In this document: positions 14,342-21,647 of the stretch, in pieces | How positions within the stretch are numbered: the stretch's first letter is position 1 | Layout of the letters: each line of letters starts with the position of its first letter | DNA from: an uncultured Christensenella sp. | GTDB lineage: Bacteria > Bacillota > Clostridia > Christensenellales > Pumilibacteraceae | DNA length: 64,000 nucleotides | Assembly: GCA_910577995.1 (NCBI GenBank) | Contig: CAJTND010000002.1 | Span: 256,199-320,198 of the forward strand | Reading direction: 5' to 3' | Position numbers and translations under genes: made by a program | The notes under the pieces: generated by a model | Told to the model about the DNA's origin: nothing | The model's input: the letters and a program-made list of their open reading frames with translations, nothing else | Databases searched by the model: none

Positions 14342-14779
14342 ATGAACAGTTATACGGAATTAAGAAACAGACAGCAGGAAGAGTTTAATGCCTTTCCGCT
14401 CGGCGCGGCGTTCAGTAATGCACAGTTCGACGAAATGATGCGGAAGTGGGGGCTTGAGCCTACGGACACAGATAAGATTTATCGGTTGCCGGGTGGGGTG
14501 TTCCTTCGCAAGTCGGATTCGCCAGCGTTTGATGAAATGGTAGAAAGACAGAGCAGGGAGCGCGAGCAGGCGATGGCGGCCGACAAGACGGGGCTGGGTT
14601 ACATCAAAGATATGTTTGCGGCGGAACTTGCAAACAACGAGTTCGGGTACACGTATGAGCTGGACGAAACGCTTGACGCTCTCGGTCTTACGCTTGACAA
14701 AGTAAAAGCCGATAAGCGATTGCGTAAAGGGCTGAATAAGGCTCTGAAAAAATACTACGACTTTAAGTACGAAATTTAA
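14342..14779 (+). CDS. Gut-phage accessory protein, DUF7659-like
   Basis: 145 residues beginning with the NSYTELRNRQQEEFNAFPLG pattern, followed by SNAQFDEMMRKWGLEPTDTD and a C-terminal TLDALGLTLDKVKADKRLRK. This opening recurs in accessory proteins of gut Bacillota phages (DUF7659). No biochemical role is known. It ends 17 bases before the second DGR target. Confidence 0.55.
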   Translation: MNSYTELRNRQQEEFNAFPLGAAFSNAQFDEMMRKWGLEPTDTDKIYRLPGGVFLRKSDSPAFDEMVERQSREREQAMAADKTGLGYIKDMFAAELANNEFGYTYELDETLDALGLTLDKVKADKRLRKGLNKALKKYYDFKYEI

Positions 14780-14796
14780 TCAGGAGGTTTATAAAA

Positions 14797-15741
14797 ATGA
14801 ACAACGACAAAGTGTACGACAAGGCGGAAGAAATGGCAGAAAAGGTGCTATGCACGGGAGACAAGTGCGTATGCCCGAAAATCAAAGAAGCGGGGTTGTG
14901 TAGCGGCTGTGATGTTTTTATGGCGTTACGCGATTACTACGCGGAAGAAGAAATCAAGTCGTTCGCATTGAGCGACTGGCAGGAAATCAAAGAAATTCTT
15001 GACAGCGGCAAGGCGAAAGAAGTCTTTGAAGTCGGAGACGAGCGCGAAGAAACGCTTATCACGGGAGAGAAGATTACGCTTGTTCTTCTCGGTTTCGGGC
15101 AGGACGAGAAGGTCAGCGGCGGGAAAGCCAATATGACGATCGGCTTGAAGGACCTGATGGACGGCGATTTCGAGATGAACCTTGAACACAAGAATGCCGG
15201 AGGGTGGGACAAGAGCCGTATGCGCACTGTGTATATGGAAAGAATTTTCAAACTTCTCCCCGAAGATTTGCGTGAACTTATCGTGCCGGTCAAGAAATGC
15301 ACATCTGCCGGTAACGGTTCTACAGACATAACCGTAAGCGAAGATAAACTGTTCTTATTCTCGCTCGCAGAGATATATTCGACACGCGCTATCAAGAAAT
15401 CGGACAACGGCGACATCTCGCAAAACGCAGACGTTTATCAGGAAGAAGGGGAACAGTACGAATATTTCAAGAACTTGCTCGGAGACGCAGACCCTTACGA
15501 CGATAACGAAGAAACTATCAAGCGTAAGGCGAACGGTGGCGGCTCTGCGTACGACTGGTGGCTTCGTTCTCCGTACATCGGTAGTACCAGCATCTTCCGC
15601 TGTGTCGGCAGCGGTGGCGGCGTCTTCGGCAACGCTGCGGGCGACCCGGGGCGGCGTTTGCTTCGGCTTTTGCGTGTAATCTTGACTCTGAATATCGCCC
15701 GCCTTGTATGGCGGGCGGTATTCTTACATACAGATGTTTAG
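14797..15741 (+). CDS. DGR target protein 2: Cys-rich N-terminus plus DUF6273-like variable domain, frameshifted at its end
   Basis: 314 residues as read. GGAGG is 10 bases before ATG 14797. Residues about 20-45 hold five or six Cys (CTGDKCVCPKIKEAGLCSGC), possibly metal-binding. Residues about 70-290 are homologous to the variable domain of target 1 (GGWDKSRMRTVYM, EQYEYFKN, DWWLRSP) but there is no fibre shaft. The last segment is VR2. An extra G in the run at 15648-15651 shifts the frame: residues after GDPG become an Arg/Leu-rich tail ending at 15741, while the shared frame would stop at 15679 after FGFCV. The frameshift may reflect a mutagenic homing error, an assembly error or a defective allele. 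Confidence 0.8.
   Translation: MNNDKVYDKAEEMAEKVLCTGDKCVCPKIKEAGLCSGCDVFMALRDYYAEEEIKSFALSDWQEIKEILDSGKAKEVFEVGDEREETLITGEKITLVLLGFGQDEKVSGGKANMTIGLKDLMDGDFEMNLEHKNAGGWDKSRMRTVYMERIFKLLPEDLRELIVPVKKCTSAGNGSTDITVSEDKLFLFSLAEIYSTRAIKKSDNGDISQNADVYQEEGEQYEYFKNLLGDADPYDDNEETIKRKANGGGSAYDWWLRSPYIGSTSIFRCVGSGGGVFGNAAGDPGRRLLRLLRVILTLNIARLVWRAVFLHTDV
15540..15673 (+). repeat. DGR variable repeat 2 (VR2), remote
   Basis: 134 bp aligning to the template at 6920-7052 with one inserted G. I count 22 substitutions and all are at template adenines (for example AAC to GGC, TAT to TGT, ACG to CCG). The insertion lies where the template has the AAC before GGCGTT. Its end, GCTTCGGCTTTTGC plus GTGTAATC, is identical to VR1. 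Confidence 0.95.
15690..15723. other. Hairpin downstream of VR2, probable DGR target-recognition element
   Basis: 14-bp stem (15690-15703 with 15710-15723, one G-T pair) rich in GC at its tip (CGCCCGCC / GGCGGGCG), loop TTGTAT. No T tract follows. Equivalent in place and loop length to the hairpin after VR1; the loops share the pattern (C/T)TGT(G/A)T. Confidence 0.7.
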
Positions 15742-15794
15742 TAAATATTTTTGTTTATTCCTGTAAAAATTTTAGAAAAATACACGATTTTAGT

Positions 15795-15823
15795 TTGACT
15801 ATTACAGAACGGTAAGTTAGAAT
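15795..15823 (+). promoter_or_regulatory. Accessory promoter B with operator, diverged copy
   Basis: TTGACT (15795-15800), 17-bp spacer, TAGAAT (15818-15823). The spacer carries TTACAG-AA-CGGTAA (15802-15815), the same dyad with one mismatched position. Surroundings are similar to but diverged from the 97-bp repeat. Drives genes from 15878. Confidence 0.75.
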
Positions 15824-15877
15824 GAAGATACAGAACAAAACTTACCAAAATAAGAGTTTTGTTGAGGGAGAAACGCT

Positions 15878-16315
15878 ATGAGCGAAAGAATGAAGGCTGT
15901 AAGTAAAGAAATTGCGAAACAGCAAAAAGCAAAAGCGGTTGAGTATCTTCGTATGCTCGACATTTTTAAGCCGTACATACAGGGGTTCAAGCAATCCGAC
16001 AAAGTTTGTTTCTTTGAGAATTTCGGCGGATTTTGGGTTTATCAAGAACCTGAAATTGAAAAGAAGATGCGAGAGATCGAAGAAGAACACGACTGCAAGG
16101 TATATGCCATAACGCATTGCAAAATCGACGGCGACGATATGTGGAGTTTCCTTGTTGTCACGAGTACACCGGAAGAGTGGGGCGATTTGGTATACCGTGA
16201 CGGTAATGGATTTTACGCATTTGCTTATACGTGGAACAGAAGTTACGAATATGGCAGCGAGTTTGGAGATGTTTATATACAAAGTTTCGGCGGCGGAATA
16301 AGGAGGATAGTATGA
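15878..16315 (+). CDS. Unknown phage accessory protein, 145 residues
   Basis: First gene after promoter B; GAGGGAG before ATG 15878. Helical N-terminus (KEIAKQQKAKAVEYLRMLDI) and beta-rich remainder (KVCFFENFGGFWVYQE; DMWSFLVVTSTPEEWGDLVY). Overlaps the next gene by four bases. Function unknown. Confidence 0.5.
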   Translation: MSERMKAVSKEIAKQQKAKAVEYLRMLDIFKPYIQGFKQSDKVCFFENFGGFWVYQEPEIEKKMREIEEEHDCKVYAITHCKIDGDDMWSFLVVTSTPEEWGDLVYRDGNGFYAFAYTWNRSYEYGSEFGDVYIQSFGGGIRRIV

Positions 16316-16842
16316 AGCGTAGCGAAGAATTGAGAAAGCAGTTGGAAGAATTGAAATCACTCAAAGAACAGAAGTTCAACGAGATGGTTGCGACCAGAAC
16401 GGACCCCACGCAAGAAGGCTGGGACGCGGCTTGGAATGAATATTACGACAAATACGGCAGACAATTCGGGGAAGACATCAGGGCGCTGGAAAGAGCCATA
16501 CATACCGAGATGAACAGAGAGGTTGAGGTTGGCGACGGTGTAACGATGTATCTATATAGCGACGCTCACGCTTGTACGGTAATTGCAAAAACAGCGAAGA
16601 CAATCACGGTGCAGAGAGATAAAGCAACGCTCGATCCGAATTTTAAGCCAGAATTTATCCCCGGCGGATTTGCGGCGCATTGCACAAATCAGGATGAACA
16701 GTCGTACACCTACGAGCGCGATACGAACGGCGAGATAACCAAATGTTATTGGAGCGAGAAAATGGGAAGATATACGACGGGCGGCGACCAAAGCATCAAA
16801 ATCGGTCTCGGAAGGCGCGAGTTTTACGATTACAATTTTTAA
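16312..16842 (+). CDS. Unknown phage accessory protein, 176 residues
   Basis: ATG 16312 with AGGAGG eight bases upstream; the longer frame from 16231 lies in the preceding gene. N-terminal coiled-coil-like segment (ELRKQLEELKSLKEQKFNEM), then a beta-rich domain with DGVTMYLYSDAHACTVIAKT and ITVQRDKATLDPNFKPEF. The second part recalls proteins of unknown role encoded by many gut phages. Its stop lies just before a nine-G tract. Confidence 0.5.
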   Translation: MKRSEELRKQLEELKSLKEQKFNEMVATRTDPTQEGWDAAWNEYYDKYGRQFGEDIRALERAIHTEMNREVEVGDGVTMYLYSDAHACTVIAKTAKTITVQRDKATLDPNFKPEFIPGGFAAHCTNQDEQSYTYERDTNGEITKCYWSEKMGRYTTGGDQSIKIGLGRREFYDYNF

Positions 16843-16851
16843 GGGGGGGGG
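16843..16851 (+). repeat. Nine-G homopolymer serving as ribosome binding site
   Basis: Nine G in a row, seven bases before ATG 16859. Slippage would change Shine-Dalgarno spacing of the next gene without altering the previous coding sequence. Confidence 0.7.
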
Positions 16852-16858
16852 AAGAGTA

Positions 16859-17035
16859 ATGAAAGACATTATCGGTTATATCAAAGAAATTACATACGGC
16901 AAAGTTCAAATATCCGTTCCGGATGACGCGGAAGACGAAGAAATACGCGATGCGATTTTGGAACACGATAGCGCAGGCGGAACGCGCTATACTTCCTGCG
17001 AAACGGAAGTAACGGGATGGGAGGACGATTTGTAA
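16859..17035 (+). CDS. Small acidic unknown protein, 58 residues
   Basis: ATG 16859, behind the G tract. Starts MKDIIGYIKEITYGKVQISV, followed by an acidic DDAEDEEIRDAI helix. The stop overlaps the next start (TAATG). No family recognised. Confidence 0.5.
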   Translation: MKDIIGYIKEITYGKVQISVPDDAEDEEIRDAILEHDSAGGTRYTSCETEVTGWEDDL

Positions 17036-17319
17036 TGGAAAAGATGATTGAGTTTCAGGTTAAGTACAAAGGCAAGACATACAATTTTGATTGCGGCGCG
17101 GCGGTTTACATATTTGATATTGCTACCTGCAACGGGTTTGCAGCAGCACACGACGAAAGAACTTTGCTTGATTATATCGAGTTGGTTCGTGAGTGTTACG
17201 TCAAAGACGACAATCCGACACCGCTCGGTCATCTTGCGGACTTTATCGCAGAGAATTGGGACAAAGTAGACCTTCTGACGCGAAGAGAAATTTTGACGTT
17301 GTTCTATGAGGAGATTTAG
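17035..17319 (+). CDS. Unknown phage accessory protein, 94 residues
   Basis: ATG 17035 overlaps the previous stop. Small alpha/beta protein with YKGKTYNFDCGAAVYIFDIA and DNPTPLGHLADFIAENWDKV. Function unknown; operon member. Confidence 0.5.
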   Translation: MEKMIEFQVKYKGKTYNFDCGAAVYIFDIATCNGFAAAHDERTLLDYIELVRECYVKDDNPTPLGHLADFIAENWDKVDLLTRREILTLFYEEI

Positions 17320-17320
17320 A

Positions 17321-17548
17321 ATGGCAAGTTTTGAAAAGACGGATTTTCACGATTATAACAAGAAGAACGGCTACGGATTAACGAAGGCGCAACTGAAAAT
17401 GTGGACGCTTCGGCATCAATCTGGTACGCCTGAACAAAAGAGATGGATTGAGAAGATGCTGAACGACATCAACTTCCACCACGAATGCAGTTTGCTTGCT
17501 TGGGGCAAGTACGATGAATTACTGAAAGAAATAGAGGAGGAATGGTGA
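17321..17548 (+). CDS. Small helical unknown protein, 75 residues
   Basis: GAGGAG nine bases before ATG 17321. Helical, with LTKAQLKMWTLRHQSGTPEQ and ECSLLAWGKYDELLKEIEEE. No motif recognised. The stop overlaps the next start. Confidence 0.45.
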   Translation: MASFEKTDFHDYNKKNGYGLTKAQLKMWTLRHQSGTPEQKRWIEKMLNDINFHHECSLLAWGKYDELLKEIEEEW

Positions 17549-18111
17549 TGATAAATCACGATAATTTGTACGACGATTTGAAGGTGCTGTTTTTAAGCAG
17601 CGGTTATTTGACCGAAGACGAAGGTTGTGGTTATGACGAACTTATATTCGCGGTAAGGAAAGACTACCTATTTGAATATCTGAAAGGCGACGAGATTAAG
17701 ACGCTTGAAGATATGGAAAGGTGGCTGCGCGAAGAATACACGAGCGACGACACATACGGGCTGTATCAGCAAGCAAAACAAGACGGCGAAATCGTTTTTG
17801 AAAAACGTATGTGGAATACACGTCGCGCCATATTCTACGAAGTCGGGGAAGGCTTGAGAAATGACGGCGATGTTGAGGAAAAGGTTTACATAAGGACGTT
17901 TGATTTCGACACAGCAAAGCAAGCCTTTGAAGCGGAGCGCGATAGGCTGTTTGCGGATGAAGATTTCTTCTTGAAAGATGAAGAGCCTGATGCGGAGCAG
18001 AACTTCGATTGCGGATATGCAAGCATACGATACGAGAACGACGACGGAGACTATTACGAACTATATCTGCATCAAGTTGAAGTGGAAACGGAAGAGCGCG
18101 ATTACAAATAA
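17548..18111 (+). CDS. Unknown acidic phage accessory protein, 187 residues
   Basis: ATG 17548 is preferred (AGGAGG seven bases upstream, overlap with the TGA of the previous gene). Acidic and mixed alpha/beta: MERWLREEYTSDDTYGLYQQ, a VYIRTFDFDTAKQAFEAERD segment, and a C-terminal YYELYLHQVEVETEE strand pair. No family recognised. Acidic small phage proteins can act as DNA mimics, but nothing specific supports that here. Confidence 0.5.
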   Translation: MINHDNLYDDLKVLFLSSGYLTEDEGCGYDELIFAVRKDYLFEYLKGDEIKTLEDMERWLREEYTSDDTYGLYQQAKQDGEIVFEKRMWNTRRAIFYEVGEGLRNDGDVEEKVYIRTFDFDTAKQAFEAERDRLFADEDFFLKDEEPDAEQNFDCGYASIRYENDDGDYYELYLHQVEVETEERDYK

Positions 18112-18239
18112 AAAGTTATCGCTGGGAAATACGCGGTTATAGTCGTTTTCAGACCGTCTAACGGCTCGGTCAACCAAATACTCATTAAGAATTAAAAGCC
18201 GTTACAAGCAAAATAAAAGCATTACAGGAGGTAAAAGAA

Positions 18240-18914
18240 ATGGCAAATCAGTGTTCAACCGTTATCAAGTTCTATTCGGAGAACAGAGAACAGTTAATGG
18301 CGATGCACAGGAAGTTCGTAGAAATCAAAGATAACGAGCAGACTATTAAAAACAATCTTAATATGGAGAACTTCGCAGATACGTTTTTTTCGGAACTGGG
18401 TCACGACAAAATAGAGTGCAATGGTTGGGTTGATGGAATTGATGAAATCGAACACATAGACAAATATCACGTTTTTACCGTATGGACGGAGACGGCGTGG
18501 TCTGCAAAAATGGGAATGTGGTACGAAATAGTTAAGCGGTTCTATCCGGAAGTTAAAATAGCCTATGTATCAGAAGAGTGCGGTTGCGATTACTTCTGTG
18601 TGTGGGACAAGACGGACGGGAAATTATTTTTTCCAGATTCTCATTATGTGGACGGGTGCTTACCCACAAAAGATGGAAAATGCGAGTACATAGAAGATAA
18701 GTATATGTTTGGCTCGGTTCAGGACATCATTAACCATCTTGACAAGACGTTGCCTTTTGCGTATGAGCATAAATACAACTTGTACGAGTTGATGGATGAA
18801 GTGCAAAAACGTCTTGACGAGTATAGCGAGAACCACGAGTGCTATGAAGACTTGTACGTTCATTTCTCGGAGTTCGTAGAAATGGATCCTGCGGATTTTG
18901 AATTAACGGTTTAG
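18240..18914 (+). CDS. YubB-ferredoxin/DUF1281-like protein
   Basis: 224 residues, AGGAGG before ATG 18240 after a 128-base gap. The opening ANQCSTVIKFYSENREQLMA is the typical strand-helix of DUF1281/YubB-like proteins, and HVFTVWTETAWSAKMGMWYE followed by YVSEECGCDYF continues that fold. Such proteins occur on plasmids and phages with no established function. The gap before it may hold its own promoter, though I see no clear one. Confidence 0.5.
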   Translation: MANQCSTVIKFYSENREQLMAMHRKFVEIKDNEQTIKNNLNMENFADTFFSELGHDKIECNGWVDGIDEIEHIDKYHVFTVWTETAWSAKMGMWYEIVKRFYPEVKIAYVSEECGCDYFCVWDKTDGKLFFPDSHYVDGCLPTKDGKCEYIEDKYMFGSVQDIINHLDKTLPFAYEHKYNLYELMDEVQKRLDEYSENHECYEDLYVHFSEFVEMDPADFELTV

Positions 18915-18923
18915 GAGATAAGT

Positions 18924-19445
18924 ATGAAAACACTTGCAGATTTGAAAAGAGAAGCAAAAAGCGGAACGCTTGAAGCAAGAATGATATTGCGCTGCGGAAG
19001 CACGGACATTCCTGAATCATTGCAGGGTTGGCGTAAAATAACCGGTTGCAATTCAGTAGCAATCTTTATATTGCGGAACGACGGAAAAAAGAGCGATCTG
19101 CCTTTGAAAAAAGCAAGCCTTGTGGAGTACGACGGTCAAACGCTCACGACATACGCTGCCGGGCTTCGTGATTTGACAGAGGAAGAGCAGAGAGTAATGG
19201 ACGGATGGAAGAAAATATCAAGCACGGAAGAGTTTAAGGAAAGAGCCATAAACGATGCATACACGGACGGTTCGTCAACGTATTATCGAGAGAAGTGGTA
19301 CTTTGAAAACGCAGGATTCGGTTATCTTATGGGTTTCAACGAGGAACGCGGTATGCGGCGCGATTTTGCGACTGGTAAGATAATAGACGACAGAATCAAG
19401 GGCGACGTGGTTATGCGGTACGAAATACGCAAGGGGGCGCAATGA
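18924..19445 (+). CDS. Unknown phage accessory protein, 173 residues
   Basis: AGGAG before ATG 18924. Basic N-terminal helix, then IPESLQGWRKITGCNSVAIF and a SLVEYDGQTLTTYAAGLRDL segment, with a C-terminal beta-rich part. It overlaps the next start by four bases. Function unknown. Confidence 0.5.
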   Translation: MKTLADLKREAKSGTLEARMILRCGSTDIPESLQGWRKITGCNSVAIFILRNDGKKSDLPLKKASLVEYDGQTLTTYAAGLRDLTEEEQRVMDGWKKISSTEEFKERAINDAYTDGSSTYYREKWYFENAGFGYLMGFNEERGMRRDFATGKIIDDRIKGDVVMRYEIRKGAQ

Positions 19446-19660
19446 AAAGAAATATGAAAGGGGACGTTGAGTGGTTCTTCCCGGACGCTAAACGTCCTTT
19501 TGCATACAGCACAGTTGCAACATCTGATTTGATTGTAGCATTGTACGAGCAGCACGGGGATTTGCGGTTAGTATATGAAAATCTACACATAGACGAAAAC
19601 GCAAAGCAGATAGTATCGGAATACTTGAAGCGTGGTATTTATCAAATAAATTTAAGATAA
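19442..19660 (+). CDS. Small unknown protein, 72 residues
   Basis: ATG 19442 overlaps the previous stop. Contains VEWFFPDAKRPFAYSTVATS and a helical C-terminus. It lies 13 bases before a MazF-like toxin; it is acidic-aromatic but has no MazE or ribbon-helix-helix signature, so calling it an antitoxin would be a guess. Confidence 0.45.
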   Translation: MKRNMKGDVEWFFPDAKRPFAYSTVATSDLIVALYEQHGDLRLVYENLHIDENAKQIVSEYLKRGIYQINLR

Positions 19661-19673
19661 AGGAGAACATAGG

Positions 19674-20195
19674 ATGAACGAAGTAAAGCGCGGCGATATT
19701 TATTATATCGTCAACAATTATCAGGAAGAAGGCAGCGAACAACGCGCCGGGCGCCCTGCGGTTGTAGTGTCGAACGACAAAGGCAATCAACATAGCAACG
19801 TGATTGAAGTGGTATATTTGACAACGCAGCCGAAAACGGATTTGCCGACGCATATCGACATCAAGAGTGCAAACAGACCTTCGATAGCATTATGCGAACA
19901 GATTAGTTCGGTATCAAAAGAACGACTTGGAAATTATATCGGAAGTTGCACGAAGTACGAACTTGATATGCTTGCTGCCGGTATGATGATAAGTCTGGGG
20001 ATTGATTTCCCTACACCGAAAGTTGTTCAACCGCAGGAAAAGAAAGAAGAGAAGAAGGCGGCTGAGACGGTGCTACCTGTTAAGCAGGCTGTTACGTATG
20101 ACGAATTTATTAAAGTGCAGACGGAACGCGACACATTTGTGCGACTGTACAGAGAACTTCTGGAAAAATTGATTGGAGGTAAAGCGGCGGTATGA
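19674..20195 (+). CDS. MazF/PemK-like toxin with C-terminal extension
   Basis: 173 residues. The first 115 follow the MazF/PemK fold: KRGDIYYIV, AGRPAVVVSNDKGNQHSNV (containing the RPxVVVSND core), VYLTTQPK, and ALCEQISSVSKERLGNYIG (the EQI-xxxxxxRL block). The last 60 residues are a Lys/Glu-rich linker plus a helical segment (YDEFIKVQTERDTFVRLYRE), longer than normal family members. No recognisable antitoxin is adjacent. It would be an endoribonuclease; as an orphan it could act in the phage cycle or defence. Confidence 0.75.
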   Translation: MNEVKRGDIYYIVNNYQEEGSEQRAGRPAVVVSNDKGNQHSNVIEVVYLTTQPKTDLPTHIDIKSANRPSIALCEQISSVSKERLGNYIGSCTKYELDMLAAGMMISLGIDFPTPKVVQPQEKKEEKKAAETVLPVKQAVTYDEFIKVQTERDTFVRLYRELLEKLIGGKAAV

Positions 20196-20512
20196 AAAAA
20201 GACACAGTTACGATTGAGAGCGTTAAGCAAGCGATTGAGCGCGAGTTTGAAGACTATAAAGCGGAGCAGATTGCAAAAAGCACGGAAGAAGTTTTCTGCA
20301 ATGCTTTCAGAATCAATGCTTGGAGCAGCATCTTCGACTTTCTGCAGGACGGAGGATTGAAAGTCGAAACAATGTTTGCGCTCTATGGAAAATGCAACGG
20401 TCATATTATCAGCACATTGGTTGATGAATATGTCTACACAGAGTATTGCGATATTGCACAACACGACGATCTGAAAGAACTTGTCGATAACTTTCTAAAC
20501 GGCGAAGAATAA
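20192..20512 (+). CDS. Unknown phage accessory protein, 106 residues
   Basis: ATG 20192 overlaps the MazF-like stop by four bases. Mostly helical (IESVKQAIEREFEDYKAEQI; INAWSSIFDFLQDGGLKVET). It might be the partner of the preceding toxin, in reversed order, but this is speculation. Confidence 0.45.
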   Translation: MKKDTVTIESVKQAIEREFEDYKAEQIAKSTEEVFCNAFRINAWSSIFDFLQDGGLKVETMFALYGKCNGHIISTLVDEYVYTEYCDIAQHDDLKELVDNFLNGEE

Positions 20513-20569
20513 AGTTTTTTGTGTAGTATAGAAAATCATTGACAAAATAAACGAAAAGGAGTAAGATGT

Positions 20570-21076
20570 ATGCAAACACAGGTTATAGGAAGCAACAGTA
20601 TGTCGGTAAGCGAAATGATTAAGCAGGCAATCGCAACGAAAGGCTTGCAACAAAAAGATATTGCGGTTAAGATGGGTTGGAGTCCGCAGGGCTTCACGAA
20701 CCGATTATCAAATAACACCATAGATGCGGAAGAATGGGTAAAACTCGCGGCAATAATCGGTTACGAGATACAGATGGTAGATACCGAAAACAACACCGTA
20801 TTAAAGCCGCGTAGAAATAGCACGGGACCACGTGTAAAACAGATGATAGACGGTCATTGGTACGATACGGATAAAGCAGATTCACTTTGCAGAAGCCCGA
20901 AGGTGTACGGAGGCTGGTTTGAGTTGTTCCGCGATATGGGAACGGGTAAGTTCTTTACGGTTGCCTACTTGGAAACGGGACGAAGTGCGTGTGTGGCCGT
21001 CATCTCAAAGGAAAACGCAAGAAGATTTTACGAAGATTGCGGCGGCGAAGACGTGCAGAGCATATTCAAAGATTAA
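20570..21076 (+). CDS. Helix-turn-helix (Xre-like) regulator with C-terminal domain
   Basis: 168 residues; AAGGAG eight bases before ATG 20570. Residues about 12-65 are a helix-turn-helix (SVSEMIKQAIATKGLQQKDI, then SPQGFTNRLSNNTI and LAAIIGYEIQMVD). The C-terminal 90 residues hold a beta-rich domain (YGGWFELFRDMGTGKFFTVA) not typical of phage repressors. It is flanked downstream by a terminator and promoter copy C, so it is a candidate regulator of the TTACAG/CTGTAA sites, without direct proof. Confidence 0.7.
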   Translation: MQTQVIGSNSMSVSEMIKQAIATKGLQQKDIAVKMGWSPQGFTNRLSNNTIDAEEWVKLAAIIGYEIQMVDTENNTVLKPRRNSTGPRVKQMIDGHWYDTDKADSLCRSPKVYGGWFELFRDMGTGKFFTVAYLETGRSACVAVISKENARRFYEDCGGEDVQSIFKD

Positions 21077-21080
21077 AGAG

Positions 21081-21111
21081 CAGGACGCGAAAGCAAGCGT
21101 CCTGTTTTTTT
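21081..21111 (+). terminator. Rho-independent terminator after the HTH regulator
   Basis: 8-bp stem CAGGACGC / GCGTCCTG, loop of 8, seven T. It directly precedes the second 97-bp repeat. Confidence 0.9.
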
Positions 21112-21119
21112 ATACTCTT

Positions 21120-21216
21120 AATACACAGTAATAAAAATTTTCAAAAAATATTTGCAAAATACATAAATTCCGTTTGACAATTACAGTTCTGTAAGTTAGA
21201 ATGAAAGTACAAAATA
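21120..21216 (+). repeat. 97-bp direct repeat, copy C (promoter cassette)
   Basis: Identical over 97 bases to 10636-10732, 10,484 bases away; it diverges at both ends beyond that length. Confidence 0.95.
21174..21202 (+). promoter_or_regulatory. Accessory promoter C with operator
   Basis: TTGACA (21174-21179), 17-bp spacer, TAGAAT (21197-21202), dyad TTACAG-TT-CTGTAA at 21181-21194. Downstream leader contains the small hairpin ACTTGC/GCAAGT (about 21220-21237). Drives genes from 21256. Confidence 0.8.
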
Positions 21217-21255
21217 AAACTTGCAAATTAGCAAGTTACTCGGAGGTTCTCAATT

Positions 21256-21636
21256 ATGATGAAGCAAGAGTTTGAACAGATGATAGGAAAAGAAGTTTCC
21301 TATGAGACTTTCAGAATTTATGAAGAGATGTATCTTGCGGCACCTGAAAGCGTAACCAAACAGAAGTTTGTTGAGATGCTGAATATCGCAGCAATTCCCG
21401 AAAGTGAAGAAGCAATAGCGAGAAAGGAAAGGGCGGCGGAATTTAGAAAAGAAATAGACGAAAAGATAGCAGAATTAAAGAAATGGCTTGAAATGACAAA
21501 GGACGACCTGAAAAGATACCTTGAATGGAGCAAAGAACCGGACGGGGAGCGCTGGAAGGTAGACGTTAAAATCAAGCAGGGTCAGATAAAGCGGTATCGC
21601 GCAGAAATAGCGACTTTGAAAATGCTGGCAGCATAA
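21256..21636 (+). CDS. Unknown coiled-coil phage protein, 126 residues
   Basis: GGAGG nine bases before ATG 21256. N-terminal helical domain (MIGKEVSYETFRIYEEMYLA), then a long charged helix (residues about 55-120: ERAAEFRKEIDEKIAELKKW and later) likely to form a coiled coil. First gene after promoter C. Function unknown. Confidence 0.5.
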   Translation: MMKQEFEQMIGKEVSYETFRIYEEMYLAAPESVTKQKFVEMLNIAAIPESEEAIARKERAAEFRKEIDEKIAELKKWLEMTKDDLKRYLEWSKEPDGERWKVDVKIKQGQIKRYRAEIATLKMLAA

Positions 21637-21647
21637 GGGAGAGAAAA

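Noticed and set aside
20539..20567. TTGACA-17-TAAGAT as promoter of the HTH gene at 20570
   Set aside because: Its start point would fall after the Shine-Dalgarno sequence and at or past the ATG; probably a chance match.
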